Assembly (NCBI GenBank): GCA_030831885.1
Contig: JAURKF010000123.1
Location: 1 to 6,881 of the forward strand
Length of the DNA: 6,881 nt
Source of the DNA: Flavobacteriales bacterium
GTDB lineage: Bacteria > Bacteroidota > Bacteroidia > Flavobacteriales > UA16
Direction: 5' to 3'
The position numbers and the translations under genes were made by a program. Below the pieces are notes generated by a model. That model worked only from the letters and a program-made list of their open reading frames with translations, had not been told where the DNA came from and ran no database searches. Numbering within the stretch: position 1 is the first letter of the stretch; every line of letters starts with the position of its first letter. Of the stretch, positions 1 through 4,982 are shown in pieces.

Positions 1-30
1 AAATTGTCTTGTGAACAATTCTATATGGAA

Positions 31-477
31 TTATTCGACAGAAACAACCGAGCCTTCGAATAGCAAATCTTCTCCTGCAAGGGGATGGTTGAAATCGAGA
101 ACTACGGAGTTTAGCATTACCTCGCACACGACTCCTTCTATGATGTCACCCTCGGGACTTTCAAGGGGTATAATTTCACCCTCTTGAAAAATTTCTTCGT
201 CGAGCTCGCCGTCCTCTAAAAACATGCTTTTAGGGTACTCGATGAAGAGATTTTCCTGCTCTTGTCCATATGCTTCCTCACAAGGAATTGAAATTGTAAA
301 CGAATCACCGGGGCTTAATCCAAGAAGGCCATTTTCGAACTTGGGAAGCATGGGGTCTTGGCCGAATACAAAGTGCATAGGGTCATCCTCACGCGTTTCT
401 TCAATGACCTCTTTATCTTCGCCTATTGCATACAGGGTGTAATGCACGGCCACATGTTTTCCGGGAGCTATTTTCAT
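31..477 (-). CDS. slyD: FKBP-type peptidyl-prolyl cis-trans isomerase, SlyD-like
   Basis: This 148-residue protein is predicted to be a cytoplasmic prolyl isomerase and folding chaperone. The N-terminal part (about residues 1-70) is an FKBP half-domain with the family pattern V-x-Y-x-L near residues 10-15, FVFGQDPMLPKFENGLLG at 37-54, and PGD followed by EEAYG at 67-71. Residues about 72-125 are the insert-in-flap chaperone domain. The chain then returns to FKBP with DFNHPLAGEDLLFEGSV at 128-144, a hallmark of SlyD/FkpB proteins. There is no signal peptide. Unlike E. coli SlyD it has no His/Cys-rich metal-binding tail, ending a few residues after the last strand. The protein is very acidic. 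An in-frame ATG 36 bases upstream (at 513) is possible, but it would lie upstream of the start site predicted from the -7 box at 511-518, and the extra 12 residues do not look like FKBP. It is transcribed divergently from the serine hydrolase. The family call is secure; the symbol is by similarity only. Confidence 0.93.
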   Translation of the reverse strand: MKIAPGKHVAVHYTLYAIGEDKEVIEETREDDPMHFVFGQDPMLPKFENGLLGLSPGDSFTISIPCEEAYGQEQENLFIEYPKSMFLEDGELDEEIFQEGEIIPLESPEGDIIEGVVCEVMLNSVVLDFNHPLAGEDLLFEGSVVSVE

Positions 478-510
478 GGGCGCAAATTGTTTCCTTTTCC
501 ATGCACAAAC

Positions 511-536
511 CAAATTTATATGTCGAATATTCCAAA
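511..536 (-). promoter_or_regulatory. Candidate Bacteroidota promoter for the slyD-like gene
   Basis: Read on the minus strand, 518-511 is TAAATTTG, a full match to the Bacteroidota -7 consensus TAnnTTTG. A TTTG lies upstream at 536-533. The gap between the two is 14 bases, shorter than the usual 17-23, so the -33 half is doubtful. The start site would fall near 504, giving a leader of about 27 bases to the ATG at 477. This supports 477 rather than 513 as the start codon. This is inferred from the consensus only. Confidence 0.4.
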
Positions 537-588
537 CAGGAATGGGTAGAATTCTCGCGTGGCGCTAACTTGCGCTAAAATGCTACGG

Positions 589-1758
589 ATGCGCTTGCTA
601 AAACGAATTCTGATATTAATTGCTGCATTGTTGGGAACAATCTGTTTAGCGCTTTGGGCAAGTGGTAACATTCACATCTTATATGGTATTCGCAAGACCT
701 ATTTGATTGGAAAGCCGACACCGGATATTGATGATATGCATCATTTTGATGTGCGAAAAATAACGGCCTCATTTCCAAAACCCACCGAAATATATTCTGC
801 ATATAACGTAAGTGGTTTAACACAAGAAGAAACCGCGTGGATTGATTCCATGGGTACAACTGCGCTACTGGTATACTGCAGAGACTCGCTTCTGTTTGAG
901 CACTATAAGGAGGGAGATGAGAGCACCTTGAGTAATTCATTTTCTATGGCAAAGAGCATTACTTCGGTTCTCATCGGAATGGCTATTGATGATGGTTATA
1001 TAGGCAGTATCAATGATCCCGTAGGTCGCTACCTCACAGATTATAATACCGGTCTTGATACCAATCTCACCATACGCCATTTATTGGAGATGACCAGTGG
1101 CATTCCGTTCGGGGAAAGCTATAACAGCCCCCTTGGATTTATGGCGAAGGCATATTATGGCAGGCAACTCGAGGAGGCTGTTCTGAAATATCATGTTCAG
1201 GAAATGCCCGGAAAGAAATGGGCCTATGAAGGGGGCAATACACAGTTGCTTGGAATGGTATTGAAGAGCGCAACAGGGATGACTGTATCCGATTATTGTG
1301 CGTTGCGATTGTGGGGGCCGCTTGGCGCAGAACACGATGCGTATTGGAACCTCGATCACGCGGATGGTCTAGAGAAAACGTTCAGCGGATTTTATGCAAC
1401 AGCGCGCGATTTTGCGCGCCTTGGAAAGTTGTTTTTGCACGACGGAATTGTTGGCGGTGACACCATTATTAATCCGCAATGGGTGCGAAAATCGATAAGT
1501 CCTATCGGCACCCCCGATGAGCATGGGGAGCTTTGTTCGTGGTACGGATGGCAGTGGTGGCTTGGCGAACACAATGATCATGCGTTTTTTATGATGCGCG
1601 GATTGCGAGGGCAATATGTAGTGTGTATTCCAGATTTGGACTTAATCCTGGTACGATTAGGTCACATTCAAAGTAAAGAGCGCGTTCGCCACATGCCTGC
1701 TGATTTGTTTCGATATATTGATATGGCAATCCGGCTTTCCCCACTGAACAACAGATAA
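589..1758 (+). CDS. Membrane-anchored serine hydrolase, beta-lactamase class C / SxxK family
   Basis: The protein belongs to the serine beta-lactamase/penicillin-binding protein-like family (class C, EstB/NylB-like), whose members are hydrolases of esters, amides or peptidoglycan-related substrates; the substrate cannot be read from sequence. Numbering from the ATG at 589 (389 residues), a basic start (MRLLKR) and one hydrophobic segment at about 6-26 make a signal anchor or uncleaved signal peptide, with no lipobox. The nucleophile motif is S119-M-A-K122 in NSFSMAKSITSVL. The tyrosine motif is Y213-E-G-G-N, followed by TQLLG as usual in this branch. In place of the classical KTG box there is RGLRGQ at about 337-342, followed by a hydrophobic strand ending in RLGH, also normal for this subgroup. 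The active site is therefore probably outside the cytoplasmic membrane. Alternative starts are GTG 559 and ATG 580; 589 is chosen because the basic n-region begins there. It overlaps the next gene by one base (TAATG), which suggests translational coupling. Confidence 0.88.
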   Translation: MRLLKRILILIAALLGTICLALWASGNIHILYGIRKTYLIGKPTPDIDDMHHFDVRKITASFPKPTEIYSAYNVSGLTQEETAWIDSMGTTALLVYCRDSLLFEHYKEGDESTLSNSFSMAKSITSVLIGMAIDDGYIGSINDPVGRYLTDYNTGLDTNLTIRHLLEMTSGIPFGESYNSPLGFMAKAYYGRQLEEAVLKYHVQEMPGKKWAYEGGNTQLLGMVLKSATGMTVSDYCALRLWGPLGAEHDAYWNLDHADGLEKTFSGFYATARDFARLGKLFLHDGIVGGDTIINPQWVRKSISPIGTPDEHGELCSWYGWQWWLGEHNDHAFFMMRGLRGQYVVCIPDLDLILVRLGHIQSKERVRHMPADLFRYIDMAIRLSPLNNR

Positions 1759-2144
1759 TGAAAAGAGATTTGAACATAGAAGAGGTTACAGGCGTTTACA
1801 TAGCCTTTCTGCCAAACCGTGATAATTGGTCGGTATATATCATCAATAATCGCAATGAGCCGTTAGAAACGGTTATAGTTAACGCATCGGGAGAGGGGAA
1901 GCTGCAAGGCAAGGAAAAACAAACCGCAACACTTCGTTTTTTGCTGAATGATTTGCCGGCGAAAAGTGTTAAGCCTTTTGAAGTGCTCTTGCCGGATTCG
2001 CTTAAGTTGAACCATAGATATTGGGTTAGCTACTACATAGGCAATCAGATTTTTGACAAGAAGTTCGTATACAATCCGGAGTTGCAAGGAGAGGACTTGC
2101 AGGATTTGCCGGTATTTGATTCACCCGGAATTTTATTAACTTAA
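1758..2144 (+). CDS. Conserved Bacteroidota protein of unknown function (often mislabelled PheRS alpha)
   Basis: This is a 128-residue cytoplasmic protein with no signal peptide or membrane segment. It opens with MKRDLNIEEVTGVYIAF, then NWSVYIINNRNEPLETVIV (23-41), a short glycine-rich turn, a central TATLRFLLNDLPAKS segment, and YWVSYYIGNQIFDKKFVY at 88-105. From memory, this matches a small conserved Bacteroidota family that databases sometimes name 'phenylalanyl-tRNA synthetase subunit alpha'. Nothing here resembles a class II synthetase: there are no motifs 1-3 and the length is about a third of PheS, so I treat that name as an error. Alternating hydrophobic residues suggest a mostly beta, compact single domain. 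The start is the ATG overlapping the upstream stop codon by one base, and the exonuclease gene begins 10 bases downstream, so it sits in the middle of an apparent three-gene operon. Its function is unknown. Confidence 0.82.
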   Translation: MKRDLNIEEVTGVYIAFLPNRDNWSVYIINNRNEPLETVIVNASGEGKLQGKEKQTATLRFLLNDLPAKSVKPFEVLLPDSLKLNHRYWVSYYIGNQIFDKKFVYNPELQGEDLQDLPVFDSPGILLT

Positions 2145-2154
2145 AAAGAGTAGT

Positions 2155-2874
2155 ATGCTGGATCAACTTCGTTTAGACGAGGTATTGTTTCTGGATATTG
2201 AAACGGTTCCTCAGGTATCGGCTTTTGAGAAACTCGACGATGAGTTAAAACAATTGTGGACTGATAAAAGCAAATACTCCCGCGAGAAAAACGGAACATC
2301 GGTAGAAGAAAGTTATGGCGATGCCGGTATCTATGCGGAGTTTGGCAAAATCGTCTGTATAAGTGTTGGATATTTCGCGACGCGTTTGGAGGAGCGTGTA
2401 TTGCGCATAACTTCATTTTATGGTCATGATGAATTCAAGCTGTTATCCGATTTCTCGGAGCTGCTGGAAACACGCGCGGGCCATCCATTTCGCTTGTTGT
2501 GTGCGCACAACGGAAAGGAGTTTGACTTTCCTTACTTATGCCGTCGAATGTTGATTCACCGAATAAAACTTCCGATGATGCTCGACATAGCAGGCAAGAA
2601 ACCATGGGAGGTTGCACATCTGGATACCATGGAGCTTTGGAAATTTGGAGATTACAAGCACTATACTTCCATTAAGGTGCTGGCTAAAATCTTTGGCATA
2701 CCGACTCCCAAGGATGATATCGATGGAAGCCGGGTTCGATCGGTCTATTACGAGGATGGGAACCTCGACCGAATAGAGCTGTATTGTAAAAAGGATGTAG
2801 CAACGGTAGCAAGGCTATTGCAGTGTTACAAGGGAGAGCAGCCGGTAAGCGATGAGCAGGTTGTTTACGTATAG
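2155..2874 (+). CDS. PolB-like 3'-5' exonuclease, DnaQ/RNase H fold
   Basis: This is a predicted 3'-5' exonuclease of the DEDDy type, related to the family called 'predicted 3'-5' exonuclease related to the exonuclease domain of PolB'; the whole 239-residue protein is the nuclease domain with no polymerase. Exo I is LFLDIETVPQ, giving D14 and E16. Exo II is CAHNGKEFDFPYL with N119 and D124. Exo III is L-Y210-C-K-K-D214-V, the Y-x3-D form. All four metal-binding acids and the tyrosine are present, so it should be active. HLDTMELWKFGDYKHY (155-170) is also characteristic of the family. It should act in the cytoplasm on DNA or RNA; a repair role is likely but unproven. A purine-rich stretch (AAAAAGAG) sits just before the ATG. 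It follows the 128-residue protein by 10 bases, and a convergent gene ends 23 bases beyond its stop codon. Confidence 0.9.
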   Translation: MLDQLRLDEVLFLDIETVPQVSAFEKLDDELKQLWTDKSKYSREKNGTSVEESYGDAGIYAEFGKIVCISVGYFATRLEERVLRITSFYGHDEFKLLSDFSELLETRAGHPFRLLCAHNGKEFDFPYLCRRMLIHRIKLPMMLDIAGKKPWEVAHLDTMELWKFGDYKHYTSIKVLAKIFGIPTPKDDIDGSRVRSVYYEDGNLDRIELYCKKDVATVARLLQCYKGEQPVSDEQVVYV

Positions 2875-2897
2875 GCAGACCAAATAAAACCATATCA

Positions 2898-3272
2898 TCA
2901 ATCCTGAGCAACCCAAAGCAGATAACCCAGGAACGCATATATCACGATTGGCAGAATCACACAGAGCACGACAGAAGCCGCTATGTAGTTCAACCCGCAC
3001 CATCTGAAGCTGCAGAGAAAACGCGCCGATAAATCGAATAAACGATCACAGAATGAGTGAAAATCTCCGCACACGAGAAGGACTATCCCGATAAACACAG
3101 CGTAACCTATTTTTATGTAATGGAACTTACATAATTGGTCAATCATAATTGCCCAAGTAAAGGGGATTAAAGCATAGTAAACGACAATGTTTACCTCGTT
3201 ATAGGACCATCCGATTCTGCGCGCTAAACAAATCAGCCACCGAGCAACCCACTCAAAGATTTTATCGACCAT
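2898..3272 (-). CDS. Small three-helix membrane protein, conserved hypothetical
   Basis: I cannot assign a function. With the start at 3272 the protein has 124 residues: an amphipathic, partly basic N-terminus (MVDKIFEWVARWLICLARR), the motif GWSYNEVNIVVYY leading into a first membrane segment (about 28-46), a second segment at about 54-73, a polar stretch with DFHSFCDRLFDLSARFL, and a third segment at about 93-119 (GLNYIAASVVLCVILPIVIY). The YNEVN and GLNY...ICVILP-like patterns resemble short inner-membrane proteins I recall from other Bacteroidota, which argues that it is a real gene. An upstream ATG at 3317 would add 15 residues; I prefer 3272 because the similarity to relatives seems to begin there and a -7 box lies between the two. 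The gene is on the opposite strand to its neighbours and runs convergently into the exonuclease gene. It is cysteine-rich for a membrane protein (seven Cys). Confidence 0.7.
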   Translation of the reverse strand: MVDKIFEWVARWLICLARRIGWSYNEVNIVVYYALIPFTWAIMIDQLCKFHYIKIGYAVFIGIVLLVCGDFHSFCDRLFDLSARFLCSFRWCGLNYIAASVVLCVILPIVIYAFLGYLLWVAQD

Positions 3273-3284
3273 ACTAATTGCTCT

Positions 3285-3292
3285 CAAAAGTA
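3285..3292 (-). promoter_or_regulatory. Possible -7 promoter box for the small membrane protein
   Basis: On the minus strand, 3292-3285 reads TACTTTTG, a perfect TAnnTTTG match and identical to the box before purQ. No TTG/TTTG is visible at the right distance upstream, and the predicted leader to the ATG at 3272 would be only about 5-8 bases. If real, it rules out the ATG at 3317. The evidence is the consensus alone. Confidence 0.25.
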
Positions 3293-3359
3293 GATGACAT
3301 AAAGTTGTCGGCATCATGCTAATTACAGTTCTGGCACCATTGATGATGGCAAAAACGAG

Positions 3360-3488
3360 ATGTTGAAGGATAAAACAAGCTGTGATAAACTAAAAAATAG
3401 TATTAATTGTTTATTTAAAGAACTCGTCGGACATCCATCAAGTGTGATCAATGACGAATTGAAAGATGTAACTTTGAAAAGAAATTGA
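3360..3488 (+). CDS. Doubtful 42-residue ORF, possible small protein or gene remnant
   Basis: An ATG at 3360 opens a 42-codon frame ending in TGA. The product starts MLKDKTSCDKLKNSINCLFK and ends DELKDVTLKRN: charged, lysine-rich, with two cysteines and no membrane segment. The frame stays open upstream to 3303 without another good start, so it could also be the tail of a decayed gene. I recognise no homologue. Its last codons overlap the -7 box at 3469-3476 that may serve the next gene. In A+T-rich DNA a frame of this length can easily arise by chance, so confidence is low. Confidence 0.2.
   Translation: MLKDKTSCDKLKNSINCLFKELVGHPSSVINDELKDVTLKRN
3469..3476 (+). promoter_or_regulatory. Candidate -7 promoter box for the secreted protein and rlmN
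   Basis: TAACTTTG is a full match to TAnnTTTG, lying in the gap before the gene at 3535. The start site would be near 3483, leaving a leader of about 52 bases. No clear TTG/TTTG lies 17-23 bases upstream, which weakens the call. As rlmN begins only 18 bases after the secreted-protein gene, this promoter could serve both. Confidence 0.33.
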
Positions 3489-3534
3489 CTTAACCAGAAG
3501 CAAGCGTATTAACTGAAAACCAGCAAAATTTCGA

Positions 3535-3849
3535 ATGACGAAATGCTTATTGACATATGTTTTGAGGGTCCTGCCATTCGTTGTTTTTTTATGGTCTGTT
3601 CCGGTGGATGTTCTTTCACAGGGAAAACCGAAAGAAACAGAACTGCAGCAGCCAAATATGGATGGCTTGGTTGAGGTAAGTTTCAAAATAGATCTGTCAG
3701 GTAAAATCCAAATAGTTCATATTAACTCCACGAGTCCACAACTGACGGAATATGTGGTAAATAAGCTATCCAAAATAAAGTTGGCGAGCGATATGGAGGG
3801 AAGCGGAAAACTGATTACATATCGATTCGTGTTTAAAAAACAGGCATAG
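3535..3849 (+). CDS. Small secreted protein with TonB C-terminal-like domain
   Basis: This 104-residue protein has a clear N-terminal signal: a hydrophobic stretch at about 5-21 and a plausible signal-peptidase site after VLS (residue 28, VLS|QG). No lipobox cysteine is present, so a soluble periplasmic product is expected. After a short polar linker (30-42), residues 45-103 read VEVSFKIDLSGKIQIVHINS, then LTEYVVNKLSKIKL (70-83), then ITYRFVFKK. The order strand - G-K-I - strand - helix with regular Leu/Val - final strand is that of the TonB C-terminal fold used in Bacteroidota energy-transducer-like proteins. There is no transmembrane-plus-proline-rich TonB body, so it is not a normal TonB, and no partner receptor is encoded nearby. 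The start ATG gives a complete signal peptide. rlmN follows after 18 bases, probably in the same transcript, but a functional link is not obvious. The fold assignment is an inference from pattern. Confidence 0.68.
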   Translation: MTKCLLTYVLRVLPFVVFLWSVPVDVLSQGKPKETELQQPNMDGLVEVSFKIDLSGKIQIVHINSTSPQLTEYVVNKLSKIKLASDMEGSGKLITYRFVFKKQA

Positions 3850-3867
3850 GCTATCTTCGCGCCCTGC

Positions 3868-4950
3868 ATGGACCGCACAAAAAGTGATATACGGACACTT
3901 TCACTGGAAGAACTATCAACATTTTTTGAATCGCACGGAGAAAAGAAGTTTCGGGCGAGACAAGTGATGGAGTGGTTGTGGAAGAAGTCTGTTACACGTT
4001 TTGAAGACATGTCGAATCTATCGGTTGCCACACGCGATTTACTATCCAATCATTATTCACTGCGAGGAATAACTGTAGTCGATCAGCAGATTAGCTCAGA
4101 CAAGACCATTAAGTGTGCTTTTGAAGTAGAGCCGGGAAAAGTGGTTGAGGGAGTATTGATTCCCACGACGTCCCGAATGACAGCGTGCATTTCTTCTCAG
4201 GTTGGCTGCAGTTTATCGTGTGCGTTTTGCGGAACGGGCAGGTTAAAGATGTTACGTAATTTGACGGCAGGAGAGATTTACGATCAAGTTGTTTATTTGA
4301 AGGTGCAGGCGGAGGAACGATACAATCTCCCTCTTTCCAACATTGTATATATGGGAATGGGCGAACCCCTGCTCAACTACAAGAATGTATTGAATTCTAT
4401 CGAGAAAATAACTTCGCCGGATGGATTGGGCATGTCACCCCAGCGCATTACGGTTAGTACTGCGGGGGTGGCTAAAATGATCATGAAGCTCGGCGACGAT
4501 GGTGTAAAATTCAATCTTGCGCTTTCCTTGCATGCCGCCAATGATGCTAAGCGCGATAAGATTATGGATATCAACGAAAGCAACAACTTAGAAGTGTTAG
4601 CTGAAGCGTTGAGATATTTTTATGGCAAAACAGGCACCCGCGTTACGTTTGAATACATCATCTTCAAGGATTTTAATGACTCGTTAAAGGATGCTCACGA
4701 GTTGGCGAATTACTGTAAGAATTTGCCGGTGAAAATTAATATTATTGAATACAATCCTATTGATGATGGGGAGTATCAGCAGGCAAGTCCGGAGCGTGTA
4801 GATGCTTTTGCTACGTTTTTGGAGTCGAAAAATTTAGTTGTCAATGTGCGTAGATCGCGCGGAAAGGATATTGATGCGGCCTGCGGACAACTAGCTAATA
4901 AAAATGCAGCGTTGCTCAAGGAGCAGGTTGTTCGAAAGGTGAAGCAGTAA
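3868..4950 (+). CDS. rlmN: 23S rRNA (adenine(2503)-C(2))-methyltransferase / tRNA A37 C2-methyltransferase
   Basis: RlmN is a radical-SAM enzyme that places a methyl group on C2 of A2503 in 23S rRNA, and in E. coli also on A37 of some tRNAs, tuning the peptidyl transferase centre and decoding fidelity. The 360-residue length is normal for the family. The N-terminal accessory domain (about 1-90) precedes the radical-SAM barrel. The [4Fe-4S] ligands are in QVGCSLSCAFCGTGR: C114, C118 and C121. C107 (MTACISSQVG) corresponds to the E. coli Cys118 that resolves the covalent intermediate, and C339 (DIDAACGQLA) to the methyl-carrying Cys355. YMGMGEPLLNY (161-171) is the SAM-binding GGE-like motif, and SLHAAND and IEYNP are further family signatures. 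All catalytic residues are intact. The start ATG lies 18 bases after the upstream stop, without a Shine-Dalgarno. It is distinguished from Cfr by overall similarity to RlmN, which is not decisive by eye but is strongly favoured by the housekeeping setting. Confidence 0.96.
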   Translation: MDRTKSDIRTLSLEELSTFFESHGEKKFRARQVMEWLWKKSVTRFEDMSNLSVATRDLLSNHYSLRGITVVDQQISSDKTIKCAFEVEPGKVVEGVLIPTTSRMTACISSQVGCSLSCAFCGTGRLKMLRNLTAGEIYDQVVYLKVQAEERYNLPLSNIVYMGMGEPLLNYKNVLNSIEKITSPDGLGMSPQRITVSTAGVAKMIMKLGDDGVKFNLALSLHAANDAKRDKIMDINESNNLEVLAEALRYFYGKTGTRVTFEYIIFKDFNDSLKDAHELANYCKNLPVKINIIEYNPIDDGEYQQASPERVDAFATFLESKNLVVNVRRSRGKDIDAACGQLANKNAALLKEQVVRKVKQ

Positions 4951-4982
4951 GTCTTACCTTGCTCGCCAGAAATCGAAGAAGT

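Larger units (their letters stand above)
3273..3534. other. A+T-rich intergenic region with little recognisable content
   Basis: This 262-base region separates a minus-strand gene from a plus-strand gene. It is clearly richer in A+T than the flanking genes, especially around 3370-3420. Apart from two TAnnTTTG boxes (3285-3292 minus, 3469-3476 plus) and a short open frame at 3360-3488, nothing is recognisable: I see no tRNA, no strong hairpin, no repeat array and no insertion-sequence end. Confidence 0.6.

Noticed and set aside
1..30. Inverted repeat AATTGT/ACAATT (2-7 and 15-20) downstream of the slyD-like gene, as a terminator
   Set aside because: The stem is only six A+T-rich pairs with a seven-base loop, and the window ends before any T-tract can be judged. 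It is too weak to call.
575..940. 121-residue minus-strand frame opposite the serine hydrolase
   Set aside because: It overlaps a clearly identified gene on the other strand, shows no domain pattern, and is explained as a shadow frame.
1402..1419. GCGCGC-GATTTT-GCGCGC hairpin-like repeat
   Set aside because: It lies inside the serine hydrolase coding region and is explained by the codons for the ATARDFARLG segment; there is no T-tract and no gene end here.
2875..2897. Bidirectional terminator between the convergent exonuclease and membrane-protein genes
   Set aside because: The 23-base gap has no complementary arms and no T/A run typical of a shared terminator.
3438..3686. 82-residue minus-strand frame
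   Set aside because: It is antisense to the secreted TonB-C-like gene, has low-complexity composition without a recognisable domain, and is best seen as a shadow.
3868..4950. Possibility that the radical-SAM gene is a Cfr-type resistance methyltransferase
   Set aside because: Overall sequence pattern and length match RlmN, and the gene sits among housekeeping genes without mobile-element signs.
4951..4982. Promoter for the symporter (TACCTTG at 4955-4961)
   Set aside because: It lacks one T of TAnnTTTG, and the nearest TTG is 24 bases upstream, so it is weaker than the other boxes; read-through from rlmN is equally likely.
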